A DNA stretch of 63,290 nucleotides from Eubacterium minutum ATCC 700079 (GCA_003433295.1 CP016202.1:332421-395710), one strand, 5' to 3'; positions 46,493 to 54,861 are shown, counted from the first letter of the stretch. Numbers and translations are program-made. Notes: generated from the letters alone by a model not told the origin.

Positions 46493-46684
46493 TTAAAGGG
46501 CACGTTCTACTTTTCCGGATCTCAAGCACTGTGTGCAAACCTTTGCTTTTCTTACAGTACCGTTTTCGCTAACTCTGACGGTCTGAATGTTCGCATTCCA
46601 CTTCCTTCTCGTGTGCCTGTTAGAGTGGGATACATTGTTCCCGGAAACCTGACCTTTTCCACAAATCTCACATTTTCTAGACAT
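46493..46684 (-). CDS. rpmB: 50S ribosomal protein L28
   Basis: A 63-residue L28 with [17 protein letters not shown] and [15 protein letters not shown]; the CxxC ... CxxC set (KCEIC, VCTQC) marks the zinc-binding form. The ATG at 46684 follows GAGGAGGTG. It has its own promoter. Confidence 0.97.
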   Translation of the reverse strand: MSRKCEICGKGQVSGNNVSHSNRHTRRKWNANIQTVRVSENGTVRKAKVCTQCLRSGKVERAL

Positions 46685-46764
46685 TTTCCGCACCTCCTCA
46701 CATTTATCATAAATTTATCTTTATCTTCATTCATAAGTGATGGTCGAAACACCACGCAGGCGTC

Positions 46765-46794
46765 ATTATACCATATCTAATGCAGTAAAGACAA
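46765..46794 (-). promoter_or_regulatory. rpmB promoter
   Basis: TTGTCT (46794-46789) and a perfect TATAAT (46770-46765), spacer 18 bp, with TGG just upstream (extended -10). Confidence 0.8.
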
Positions 46795-46826
46795 GTTTTT
46801 TTTATAACTTTCCATGCTATACGCTC

Positions 46827-47366
46827 TTATACGTGGATCTTGTCGTAGTATTCCGCACGGAGCATGGACATCAGTTGCAGATCGTAGTATCTGCCGTTTT
46901 TCTTTGCCGCATGGCGCATTCTTCCCTCATCCTGAAATCCTATCTTGTGATACAGATGACGAGCAACATCGTTTTCGGAAAAATGATCTATCGTAACTCT
47001 CTCCATGTGCAGGTTTATGAACGCATACTCAAGTACCAGCCGGATTGCTTCCTCTCCATATCCCATGCCGCGTTTCTCAACGTCCGCTATATATATCCTC
47101 GTTATATCCAGCGAGTCCTGCTTTCTGTTTACGGCGGAGAGATATACCCTGCCTATGACATTGCCCTCGGGTTTCAGCGTTATGGTGAAGTATCGCTTGC
47201 TCGGATCCTGGACATTGGTAAAAAAATCTCTGACCACATCTTCATATCCGTGATCGTCGTCCATGGAAAAAAACTTCTTTACGTCTTCTTTCGTCTCCCA
47301 TTCGGAAAAAATTCCGCAATCACCGAAAGTGGTTTCCCTCAAAATCAGATTTTTTGATTCCATCAT
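46827..47366 (-). CDS. GNAT family N-acetyltransferase (RimJ/RimL-like)
   Basis: A 179-residue acetyltransferase of the type that uses acetyl-CoA on amino groups. It begins NLILRETTFGDCGIFSEW (family first strand). The acetyl-CoA loop is the RGMGYGEEAIRLVLEYAF (Q/R-x-x-G-x-G/A) motif at about residues 110-127, followed by NDVARHLYHKIGFQDEGRMR. Target unknown; it could be a ribosomal protein, a polyamine or a small molecule. GAGAGGTGAA lies before two adjacent ATG codons (47366 and 47363). Confidence 0.88.
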   Translation of the reverse strand: MMESKNLILRETTFGDCGIFSEWETKEDVKKFFSMDDDHGYEDVVRDFFTNVQDPSKRYFTITLKPEGNVIGRVYLSAVNRKQDSLDITRIYIADVEKRGMGYGEEAIRLVLEYAFINLHMERVTIDHFSENDVARHLYHKIGFQDEGRMRHAAKKNGRYYDLQLMSMLRAEYYDKIHV

Positions 47367-47559
47367 TTTAAACTTCACCTCTCCCTCTTTGCGCATACAC
47401 AGTAAACTTCATCAAATCATTACCACTTTTTAATCAAATATGGTATCATGTTGTCCGGAGCCGCAAAGGCTCGGGCGCTTACGCCGGGTGCATTTTAATC
47501 AAACATCAAGTTAGGATATTATAACATATATATCATCACAAAGAAAAGGAGAATAGTTG

Positions 47560-48990
47560 ATGTACCGCAAAAAAACAAAAGCATTCATCATTATAACCTG
47601 CCTGCTTCTTTCCGCGTTTCTTTTGTCGGGCTGCGGAAAGAGCGAAAAAAACGAAGAAAAAAACAAGGACCTGGACAAAAAGATTTCAGCCAAACTCGAC
47701 GCATATCAAAACGACCTGATGGACAACGAAGATGCCGTCAAAAGCAACAAGGACATCAGAAACTACTTGATCAACTGGGCCAAAGCCAAAGGAATAACTT
47801 ACGAAAAGGATTCATATGACAATATAATCATGCGGATCTCCTCGTCCGGGAAATATAAATCCGCGCCACCGACCGCGATAATCTGTTCGTACGATCGTCT
47901 GAACTACAAATCGTCGATCCCCGTTATTTCCATGGCACTCTATGCGGCTAAGAACAATGAAAAGACCGGTGATCTGTCGGTCATTTTCACGCAGGAAAGC
48001 GGGCACGATTTTTACGGCATCAAAAGACTGAAAAAGACATACTTTAAAAAAGGCACGAGGATTTTTTCCTTAAATCCGGGTGAAAAAGGCATGGCGTCCA
48101 TAAGCTCGGGGACATCGTCTTCCTATAAATTCACTCAGACCATATCAAAAAAAGCGCCCTCCTACACAAGCGCATATAAAATCTGTATAAAAGGACTTAC
48201 AACAAACGAACCGGACACCCTTATCAACGACATAACCAACCCGATAACCAAATTTGAGGGACTTCTCGTTTCTCTCAAAAACAAAGGGATAGGATATGAA
48301 ATCGCCGCTTTCAAAGGGGGCGTGTCCTCAAATCTGTACGCGCCGTCCGCTTCACTTTTGATAACCGTGGATCCGAATAAAGAAGAGGTTTTCACCGAAA
48401 AAATGAAAGAAGAAACGGAAACGTGGAATAAAAAGAACAACAAAAAAAATCCCGAAGCAAAGTATTCATTCAAAAAAGCCGAGGTTCCCTCGACCGTCGT
48501 TTCAGGAAATGACGGTAATAAGTTCGTCAACTTCATGTACACTACCATAAGCGGAATTTACGAAAAAGACGAAGACACAAACGATACCGTTTCCATATGC
48601 AACGTTTCTCAGATAGATGTGAGCGGTAACAGGATAATTATCGGCGCCGTCGCGCATGCGGTCAGCGATTCAAAGCTGAAAGCGATAGACACCGATACCG
48701 AGACATTGTGCAACCTTTCCGATATCAGGTTCCGGAAAACGGGTCACACACCTCTGTGGAAAGGTAAAAAAAACACGGATTTTACCGATACGTTCGCCAA
48801 AACGTATGAATCCGTAACGAATAAAAAACTGGAATATGTGGACTCTACGGTCGCAACCGGCGCTTCCTACATAGCGGGCAAGAATAAAGACACCGAACTC
48901 ATCTCGCTTACCGTAAACAAAGATATTCTCAACGACTGCACGGAGAGCATCATAAGATATCTTCTGAACTCGGCAAACACAAAAAAGTGA
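47560..48990 (+). CDS. Lipoprotein resembling a degenerate M20/PepD-type peptidase
   Basis: A 476-residue lipoprotein: a signal peptide, then the lipobox LLSGC with acylated Cys25. The body follows PepD (Xaa-His dipeptidase) order. It has NKDIRNYLINWAKAKGITYE, NIIMRISSSG, an ICSYDRLN stretch where PepD has QGHLDMV, IFTQESGHDFYG where it has FTVDEETG, and GIGYEIAAFKGG. Thus the metal His is replaced by Ser110 and the Glu-Glu pair is not preserved; Asp112 is kept. An inactive surface binding protein is one reading. The ATG at 47560 follows AAAGGAG; the TTG before it is less likely. It converges on the GH25 gene with 18 bp between stops. Confidence 0.6.
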   Translation: MYRKKTKAFIIITCLLLSAFLLSGCGKSEKNEEKNKDLDKKISAKLDAYQNDLMDNEDAVKSNKDIRNYLINWAKAKGITYEKDSYDNIIMRISSSGKYKSAPPTAIICSYDRLNYKSSIPVISMALYAAKNNEKTGDLSVIFTQESGHDFYGIKRLKKTYFKKGTRIFSLNPGEKGMASISSGTSSSYKFTQTISKKAPSYTSAYKICIKGLTTNEPDTLINDITNPITKFEGLLVSLKNKGIGYEIAAFKGGVSSNLYAPSASLLITVDPNKEEVFTEKMKEETETWNKKNNKKNPEAKYSFKKAEVPSTVVSGNDGNKFVNFMYTTISGIYEKDEDTNDTVSICNVSQIDVSGNRIIIGAVAHAVSDSKLKAIDTDTETLCNLSDIRFRKTGHTPLWKGKKNTDFTDTFAKTYESVTNKKLEYVDSTVATGASYIAGKNKDTELISLTVNKDILNDCTESIIRYLLNSANTKK

Positions 48991-49008
48991 TGCGACGGCG
49001 GATCGGTT

Positions 49009-49899
49009 TCAGTGCTTTGAAACAAATCTCAGGTTGATATCGACCCGTTTCGATATGCCGGGAATCTTCCCTTTTTCCGTATACTGCCACATCGAGAATT
49101 TATAATCGTAGTCCGGCCATTTTGCATAGTGCGCAACCCATGTACCGTACGAGGTCAGGTATGTCATGTCGATGCTGTTGGAAAGCCACGAGGGATTGCC
49201 GTAAATCATCGGGGTAAAGCTGTTTTTCTTTATTATGGTACAGAATGCATCGGTGATCTCCGTTCGCTCTCTGACCGTAAGATCCTTTATACGTGAATTT
49301 TCAACATGCTCCATGTCAAACGCCACAGGATATTCTATCCCCCGATCTCTTATCTTCCGCACGACATACTTAGCCTCCTCCACGGCTTCGTCGGTCGTGG
49401 TCGCCTGTGAGAAAAAATAAACTCCTACCTTCAGTCCCGCGGCCTTTGCTCCCTCAAGATTCTTCTGATAGTTTGCATCGTCGAATATCCTGCCGGTATC
49501 ACTTCCGCTGTATCCGATCTTGATCATGGCAAACTTTATTCCCGAAGCCTTGACCTTCTTCCAGTCTATGTCTCCCTGAAAAACCGAAACGTCTATCCCC
49601 GGTTCAGATCGAAATTTTTTATCGCCGTATTCCGGATACTCCTTACTGTAATCCATGTGCTTTTTCGAATATTCATTCGCGTCAAGAACCGCGCTCTTTC
49701 CGAGTCCGTCGTAGTTCCCGAAGACCATGTAAGTAATGCAGAACAAAAAAATGCCCGCGACAACAACTATCGGCACGCCTATTATCAGAGCCCAAACGCT
49801 TTTTTTATGTTTCCCGCGCACGGATTTCTTCAAAGCGGACTTTGATCCCGCCTTCGATTTTCCGCCAATTCTTTTTTTCTTTTTACTTCCTTTTTTCAT
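49009..49899 (-). CDS. Membrane-anchored GH25 lysozyme
   Basis: A 296-residue protein with a very basic cytosolic N-terminus (Lys/Arg in about 20 of 35 residues), a transmembrane segment (about 36-58), and a C-terminal GH25 muramidase domain (about 95-296). Catalytic-type acidic residues lie in GIDVSVFQGDIDW and PVAFDMEHV; the terminal MWQYTEKGKIPGI is conserved. It would cut the NAM-NAG bond while tethered to the membrane. The start is uncertain: an upstream TTG at 49965 or ATG at 49935 are possible, but no candidate has a strong ribosome site. Confidence 0.85.
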   Translation of the reverse strand: MKKGSKKKKRIGGKSKAGSKSALKKSVRGKHKKSVWALIIGVPIVVVAGIFLFCITYMVFGNYDGLGKSAVLDANEYSKKHMDYSKEYPEYGDKKFRSEPGIDVSVFQGDIDWKKVKASGIKFAMIKIGYSGSDTGRIFDDANYQKNLEGAKAAGLKVGVYFFSQATTTDEAVEEAKYVVRKIRDRGIEYPVAFDMEHVENSRIKDLTVRERTEITDAFCTIIKKNSFTPMIYGNPSWLSNSIDMTYLTSYGTWVAHYAKWPDYDYKFSMWQYTEKGKIPGISKRVDINLRFVSKH

Positions 49900-50101
49900 A
49901 TCTGAATTCCGTTCTACGGACCTTCCGTCATTCATTCGGCAGTCAGGGTGCGTAATCCCGTCCAACCTACCGTTTTTAATGAATAATACGACCGACTTGT
50001 GGTATTATATACGCATATGGTTGGCATGCGTGTGATGAAAGACTGAATAATTGATACCATGTCCGATCAATGAACGGCTTTGCGGCGGAATGGAGATTAA
50101 T

Positions 50102-51235
50102 ATGAAAAGCAAGAGCAGCATTTTAACTGAAGTCACCAAGTTCAGACGTGATCTTCATAAGATACCTGAACTCGGTTTTTTTGTGTACAGGACAGGCACG
50201 TATATAAGAAACGTACTTTCGGAGTTTGATTGCAGTATCTCTACGATAGCCAAGACGGGGATCGTTGCTTTCTTTGATTTCGGACAGAGTGAAACCATAT
50301 GTTTCCGCGCCGATATGGATGCCCTCCCCATTGAAGAAGAAACATCCCTTCCATTCTCCTCTGAAATTGAAGGCTGTATGCACGCATGCGGTCACGACGG
50401 TCATATGGCAAACGCATTGTGCTTTGCCGGAATACTGAACGATTATAAAAAGGAGGGAAAAAAATTTAATTATAATGCCCTGTTACTTTTTCAGCCTGCA
50501 GAAGAAACCATCGACGGCGCGAAGATAATCTGCGGAACCGACATCTTCACTCGCTACAATGTCAAGGCTATATTCGGACTTCACATGTGGCCTTTTCTCG
50601 AGAAGGGTGAAATCGCGACAAAGCCCGGTCCCATGATGGCTAAATCAACCACCGTCAAAGTTGAAGTAAGAGGATTGAGTTCCCACTGCGGAGAGCCGGA
50701 AAAAGGTCACGACGCACTGCTTGCGGCGTGCAGGTTCATAGATTCCCTGTATTCCTACAAGGACAAACATGTACGCAAACGCTCAATTCTGAAGTTCGGC
50801 AAGATGAAAAGCGGGAATGTCTTAAATGCGATTTCGGATTACTCAAGGATAGACGGCACGATGAGAACATTTGAAGAGAGCACATGGAAAAAGCTCGTAA
50901 ACGCCATGAAGCATTATGCCAAACAGATGTCCGGCAGATATAACGTGGATTTCAAAATAGATGTTTCCAAATTCCATCCGGCCGTGGTCAACGACGAGAA
51001 TCTTTACAATAGAATAAAACCGACTCTCCTTAATGACCATATAAACTTCGTGGAACTGCGACGACCTGTCATGATAGCGGAAGATTTTTCTTTCTTTGAA
51101 GAGGTTATGCCCGGCATATTCTTCTTTTTGGGAACCGGAACCGGGACACCGCTTCACAGCAGTGATTTCAACTTTGATGAAGATGTTCTGGTTGAAGGTG
51201 TACATCTCTTCAACACCATTTTTACGAAGCTGTAA
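50102..51235 (+). CDS. M20 family amidohydrolase (IAA-amino acid hydrolase / HipO type)
   Basis: A 377-residue metallo-amidohydrolase. It has the metal-binding CMHACGHDGHMAN and the Glu pair in LLFQPAEETIDGAK, then a lid domain with SSHCGEPEKGHDA, and a C-terminal AEDFSFF-type segment. All catalytic residues are intact, in contrast to the two other M20-type proteins in this window. Substrates in this family are N-acyl amino acids or peptides; none can be assigned. The ATG at 50102 follows GGAG; a longer start at 50051 lacks a ribosome site. Confidence 0.9.
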   Translation: MKSKSSILTEVTKFRRDLHKIPELGFFVYRTGTYIRNVLSEFDCSISTIAKTGIVAFFDFGQSETICFRADMDALPIEEETSLPFSSEIEGCMHACGHDGHMANALCFAGILNDYKKEGKKFNYNALLLFQPAEETIDGAKIICGTDIFTRYNVKAIFGLHMWPFLEKGEIATKPGPMMAKSTTVKVEVRGLSSHCGEPEKGHDALLAACRFIDSLYSYKDKHVRKRSILKFGKMKSGNVLNAISDYSRIDGTMRTFEESTWKKLVNAMKHYAKQMSGRYNVDFKIDVSKFHPAVVNDENLYNRIKPTLLNDHINFVELRRPVMIAEDFSFFEEVMPGIFFFLGTGTGTPLHSSDFNFDEDVLVEGVHLFNTIFTKL

Positions 51236-51288
51236 ATGCCGGATTTCGGAATGCGGCTCCGACTTAAAAATACAATTTGCTGTTTTCA

Positions 51289-51434
51289 CTCAAAATAACA
51301 AAACACCGCTATACGCGGTTTCTGCTCAAAACAACAAAACGCCGCAATATACGCGGCTTTCGCTCAAAATAAGAAAATGCCGCAGTCCGCGGCTTTCGCT
51401 CAGGATAACAAAATGCCGCAGTCCGCGGCTCCGG
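51289..51434 (+). repeat. Four tandem 36-38 bp hairpin-bearing repeats
   Basis: Units start at 51289, 51325, 51363 and 51399. Each runs CTCAAAATAACAAAA followed by a GC palindrome (GCCGC-N5-GCGGC in the later units, CCGC-TATA-CGCGG in the first) and TTTCG. The last two units are nearly identical, the first two more divergent. Placed directly after the amidohydrolase gene. There are no spacers, so it is not a CRISPR array. Confidence 0.88.
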
Positions 51435-51446
51435 AATCCGGAAATC

Positions 51447-51473
51447 AGAAGAACTGTAATCTACAGTTCTTCT
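51447..51473. terminator. Perfect 12-bp hairpin overlapping the end of the small membrane-peptide gene
   Basis: 51447-51458 pairs perfectly with 51462-51473 around a 3-base loop. On the plus strand it is followed by the pyrimidine-rich TTCTCC. The stop codon of the minus-strand 33-residue peptide lies within it. It may end transcripts from the amidohydrolase side. Confidence 0.6.
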
Positions 51474-51562
51474 TTCTCCTCGGGTTGATCTGCGGTGCAC
51501 GCAAGGTATACAACCACTGCCGCTGCCGCAAAAGCACTTAAAATCGTCCACGTTTTCCTCAT
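51461..51562 (-). CDS. Small membrane peptide, 33 residues
   Basis: A 33-residue peptide: a basic start (MRKTW), a hydrophobic helix rich in Ala and Val (about residues 7-22, TILSAFAAAAVVVYLA) and a polar, acidic end (ADQPEEKEEL). Not recognised. Support for expression is unusually good: GGGAGAG lies 8-9 bases before the ATG, and a consensus promoter (TTGCAG-17-TATAAT) lies just upstream. Such short single-TM peptides can be membrane-complex regulators, type I toxins or signal-peptide-like lipoproteins; the Cys at residue 22 is not followed by a normal lipobox context. No antisense antitoxin was identified. Confidence 0.65.
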   Translation of the reverse strand: MRKTWTILSAFAAAAVVVYLACTADQPEEKEEL

Positions 51563-51588
51563 CGGAATCACTCTCCCTTCTTTCGACA

Positions 51589-51617
51589 ATTATACAGTAA
51601 CTGCCCTTTTACTGCAA
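51589..51617 (-). promoter_or_regulatory. Promoter of the small membrane-peptide gene
   Basis: TTGCAG (51617-51612) and a perfect TATAAT (51594-51589) with a 17-bp spacer on the minus strand. The leader would be about 20 nt. Confidence 0.8.
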
Positions 51618-51761
51618 GTGATATTATGATATAATCGTATGCGTACGGGACGAGCCGGACACACGATCAACTGCCATAAACATGCGGTTGGTCATCTCAC
51701 CCGCGATTCATGAAGATGCGCCGAAGCACGCGATCCACCTGTACTTTATTAAACTTAGTAT

Positions 51762-51838
51762 GTGCCTATAGCTCAGCAGGATAGAGTAGCACACTCCGAA
51801 TGTGAAGGTCAGGAGTTCGAATCTCCTTAGGCACACCA
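51762..51838 (+). tRNA. tRNA-Arg (anticodon CCG)
   Basis: A 77-base cloverleaf. Acceptor GTGCCTA pairs with TAGGCAC, the D stem is GCTC/GAGT, the anticodon stem CACA/TGTG encloses loop CTCCGAA with U33 and anticodon CCG (codon CGG), the variable loop is AGGTC, and the T arm is AGGAG-TTCGAAT-CTCCT. The CCA end is encoded. It is the only tRNA seen in the window. Confidence 0.95.
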
Positions 51839-51847
51839 GACCCGCTG

Positions 51848-51876
51848 AAGCGCCCTGTTTTCGGAACAGGGCGCTT
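51848..51876 (+). terminator. Terminator after tRNA-Arg
   Basis: A 12-bp perfect stem (51848-51859 with 51865-51876) around TTCGG, followed by TCAATTTG. It begins 9 bases after the tRNA. Confidence 0.82.
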
Positions 51877-51913
51877 TCAATTTGTCCGCCGTGTCGGCGC
51901 GGTAAAATAAAAA

Positions 51914-53359
51914 TCAATTGTGGACTATTACCGGCATCCCCGCTCTTACATTCTCATAAAGTCTTGCTGCCTGCGCAGGAGGCATGTTCACGCAACCGTG
52001 ACTGCCGCCGCCCCTGTATATGCCGCCGCCAAAGGCTCCTCTCCAAGGCGCGTCGTGAAATCCACACCCCGCAAAGAACGGCATCCAATACGTAACCTTT
52101 GTCTTATACTTGGAGCCGTCGTTATTCTCGCCCTCCAGAGTCGACGGTGATACCTTATACATCAGAGAGAATGTGCCCGTAGGCGTACCGTTGCCCTCTG
52201 CCACGTTACCTGTCACGACAGGCGTGGATACGACGGTTTTTCCATTTCTTACATACCAGACGTGCTGCCTGCTTATGCTCACTTCCACATACGTGTTGCC
52301 TATATCGTTGCTTTTGCCGGAACCCCAGCCTTTCTGCTTGAAAACGGCTTTCAATTCCCGATCCTCACCGCTCTTCAGCGCATCGATCAATGCCTTTGTC
52401 TGCTTTTTTTCATTTAGAACATAACCGTAATTCCCGCCGGAAACATCGACTTTTCCGCCCACAAGTCTGAGTTTTCGCCTCATGCCTACGGTCGTAAATT
52501 TTCCCGATATCGCGCCGATAAATTTTTTGACCGCTTTTTCTTTCACCTTTATGTCGCCGTCGGAAGCGTCGATCATCTTGTCGAGTTCCGCGGGTTTCAG
52601 GGTATATTCCGTTCCTGCGCCGTAAATCTTAACGTTCGTCTTCAGATACTTGTTGGCGTATTCCAGTCTTTTTTTAATCTCCTCGCTGTTCGACCTTATG
52701 CGCGGGATCCTGAAAAACTTGCCCGGGACATATTTAAACTCCGTCTGCCCTTCCGCAATCGCTTCCAATATCGCCTTTTGAAGTTTTTCACGATCCAGGT
52801 CGTTGCCGAAGATTTCTTTTACCACCTTGAATTCCGCGCCCGACAGATCAACGTACGCATCTCGGGTTTTAATCTTTCCCTTCCCGCTTCCTTCCGCTAT
52901 CAACGAAAGACTTTCAAAAGACTTTTTAAATTCCCCTGATACGCCGTCCGGCGTCATCTTAACAGTGTAACTGCGATGTTTTCTCGAGAATCTGAGCGAT
53001 ATTTTCTTTATAAAACCGGGATGAAGACATTTTTCAATCTGATCCTTGATGTCGTATTTCAGATTGAAGTCCGAAATGATTTCGGGCTTTTTATTGTCCC
53101 ACAGAACCTTGATGCTTCTTTTATTCCATTGCTGCGTCAGTCTGCGTACCGCCTGCTCGGAATTTAGCCCCGATACGTCTATGCCGTTTATTTTGGAATT
53201 TTTATGAAAAAAATCCGTATCCAGTACGGATCTGTTCATTCCGTAGCATACTGCCGCAACAATAAATAAAAAGACGATACAAATAATCATCTTTTTAAAC
53301 AAACCGCCCGACTTCCCGACGTGTCTTTTCCTTTTCTTCACTGCATCATGTTTACTCAA
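51914..53359 (-). CDS. L,D-transpeptidase (YkuD) with peptidoglycan-binding-4 region
   Basis: A 481-residue wall enzyme. It has a basic N-terminus, one transmembrane anchor (about residues 22-42), then a VanW/PG_binding_4-like region with INGIDVSGLNSEQAVRRL (about 59-76), a second such domain, and a C-terminal YkuD domain (about 345-481). Catalytic-site residues are in FHDAPWRGAFGGG and the nucleophile Cys is in SHGCVNMP. It would form 3-3 cross-links in the peptidoglycan. The start is TTG; no ATG fits better. It has a consensus promoter. Confidence 0.93.
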   Translation of the reverse strand: MSKHDAVKKRKRHVGKSGGLFKKMIICIVFLFIVAAVCYGMNRSVLDTDFFHKNSKINGIDVSGLNSEQAVRRLTQQWNKRSIKVLWDNKKPEIISDFNLKYDIKDQIEKCLHPGFIKKISLRFSRKHRSYTVKMTPDGVSGEFKKSFESLSLIAEGSGKGKIKTRDAYVDLSGAEFKVVKEIFGNDLDREKLQKAILEAIAEGQTEFKYVPGKFFRIPRIRSNSEEIKKRLEYANKYLKTNVKIYGAGTEYTLKPAELDKMIDASDGDIKVKEKAVKKFIGAISGKFTTVGMRRKLRLVGGKVDVSGGNYGYVLNEKKQTKALIDALKSGEDRELKAVFKQKGWGSGKSNDIGNTYVEVSISRQHVWYVRNGKTVVSTPVVTGNVAEGNGTPTGTFSLMYKVSPSTLEGENNDGSKYKTKVTYWMPFFAGCGFHDAPWRGAFGGGIYRGGGSHGCVNMPPAQAARLYENVRAGMPVIVHN

Positions 53360-53394
53360 TTTTTCTACCTTCCATGACCAATCCTACGAAAGAA

Positions 53395-53423
53395 AGTATA
53401 CCTCAATTCAAGCAGGTTTTCAA
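53395..53423 (-). promoter_or_regulatory. Promoter of the L,D-transpeptidase gene
   Basis: TTGAAA (53423-53418) and TATACT (53400-53395) with a 17-bp spacer on the minus strand. Confidence 0.8.
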
Positions 53424-53600
53424 GAACAGATGCACGGTTTCGGAAAGCGAAGTTTCCGTTTGACGCACGACAGTAAGACACCCCGGAACATATGGCAGAT
53501 TCCGAGGTGAATGATTTATTATGGATTCTATATAATTGGCTTACAATTCATTTCAAGAAAGCCTGTGGTTAAATCGTCTTAACGAATCCCTCAAATAAAA

Positions 53601-53618
53601 TGCCTGAGACCTCAGACA
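53601..53618 (-). terminator. Terminator after the class V aminotransferase gene
   Basis: On the minus strand TGTCTGAG and CTCAGGCA pair (one wobble) around a 2-base spacer, followed by TTTTATTTG. The true loop would be slightly larger. Confidence 0.65.
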
Positions 53619-53727
53619 TTCTATTCAGGAACGATGTTAAGTACGATTAACTACGTACAGTATACACATAAAATACATTCATGTAAAGAGGTATTTTAAA
53701 CTTTTTTTATTTATCTTTGTACTTTTC

Positions 53728-54861
53728 TCAGTACAAAATATGTTTGTAGAAAATTCTTTCCATATCCGCTTTGACCTTAAATCCCAGATTTTCAAGTGTC
53801 AACTGCAATGCACGCAATGTTTCCGCAACATTTTCCCGTGTGCAGTTCTCACCCATATGCCCTATTCTTAGGACTTTTCCCGCCAGTACGTCAAAACATC
53901 CCGAAATCATTATTCCGTGCCGGCTGCACATCTCTTCGAGTATGTCGGTATCTTTTAACCCTTCGGGAACGTTGAAGACCGTAACGGTATCGGCCCACCC
54001 GTTATCGAGGTAAAGCTCAAGGCCTCCCGCATTCAACGCTTTTCTCGTTGCGGACGCTATCGTCTTATGACGCTTGAAAACATCCTTGTCCCGCAAATAA
54101 TTTTCCAGTGCCGCACGCAAACCTTTTATGTCGCTGATCGGCATGGTGTATGGGAACCACTTGTTTTCATAATAATTTCTGAACATCGATATGTTCGCAT
54201 AAAAACTTGCGACGGGGGTTTTCCGCTCATCCATCGCTTTGAATGCTTTCGGGCTTACCCAAAGCATAGTCAACCCCGGAGGCGCCGACAGAGCTTTTTG
54301 AGAACCTCCGCATAAAACATCTATCTTACTCTTTGAGAGATCGAGCGGTTCACCGAACATGCCCGCCACGGAATCGGCAACCGTCATTATACCGTATTTG
54401 TCGAGCAGAATGCTTATTTTTTCTACATCGTTCAGCACACCGCTTGGCGTATCGCAGTGAACCACCGTGGCAAATTTAAAGTCGGAGTCTTTTTTTAAAA
54501 AAGTTTCAAGTTCTTCGAGATCGACCGGTCTGTGATAATCTGTCGTGAAGAGGACCGGAATACCCGAATAAATCTTCACAAAATCCGCAAAGCCTTTTCC
54601 GAATATCCCGTTATCTATGACCAAAACTCTGTCGCCCGCTTCCGTGAGAGACGCGCATGCGGCCTCAAGTCCCAAAATACCCTCTCCCCCAAGGATCAGG
54701 GCTTCGTTCTCCGTGTTCATCGTTTTAGAGAGCATCCTGCACGTTTCTCTGTAAAAATCATAGAAAGCAATGTCAAGATCGGGATTTGTACATTCCAAAC
54801 TCCTTGCCATTCTGACGTTTTCTTTAACCTGTGTCGGACCTGCCGTCATTATCTTATACAT
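53728..54861 (-). CDS. Class V PLP aminotransferase (alanine-glyoxylate / serine-pyruvate type)
   Basis: A 377-residue aminotransferase beginning MTAGPTQVKENVRMA, typical of the AGXT/PucG group. LGGEGILGLEAA is the cofactor-phosphate region, DSVAGMFGEPLDL holds the PLP-ring Asp, and the Schiff-base Lys is in GGSQKALSAPPGL (about residue 189). Possible reactions include alanine-glyoxylate or serine-pyruvate transamination; purine-catabolic PucG and 2-aminoethylphosphonate transaminase are relatives. GAGGTG precedes the ATG. It lies 99 bp after an ECF transporter gene on the same strand, probably in one transcript. Confidence 0.88.
   Translation of the reverse strand: MYKIMTAGPTQVKENVRMARSLECTNPDLDIAFYDFYRETCRMLSKTMNTENEALILGGEGILGLEAACASLTEAGDRVLVIDNGIFGKGFADFVKIYSGIPVLFTTDYHRPVDLEELETFLKKDSDFKFATVVHCDTPSGVLNDVEKISILLDKYGIMTVADSVAGMFGEPLDLSKSKIDVLCGGSQKALSAPPGLTMLWVSPKAFKAMDERKTPVASFYANISMFRNYYENKWFPYTMPISDIKGLRAALENYLRDKDVFKRHKTIASATRKALNAGGLELYLDNGWADTVTVFNVPEGLKDTDILEEMCSRHGIMISGCFDVLAGKVLRIGHMGENCTRENVAETLRALQLTLENLGFKVKADMERIFYKHILY

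Larger units (their letters stand above)
53360..53727. other. Intergenic region with L,D-transpeptidase promoter and aminotransferase terminator
   Basis: No gene is seen. The left part holds the promoter at 53395-53423 and two small inverted repeats (CGGAAA/TTTCCG at 53441-53458 and CGGAA/TTCCG at about 53484-53504). The right part holds the terminator at 53601-53618 and an AT-rich stretch. Confidence 0.65.

Noticed and set aside
51289-51434. CRISPR array
   Set aside because: Units of 36-38 bp suggested it, but they are contiguous with no unique spacers and no cas genes are nearby.
53360-53727. Additional small gene in the gap
   Set aside because: Only short frames without ribosome sites; the gap is accounted for by a promoter, a terminator and AT-rich sequence.
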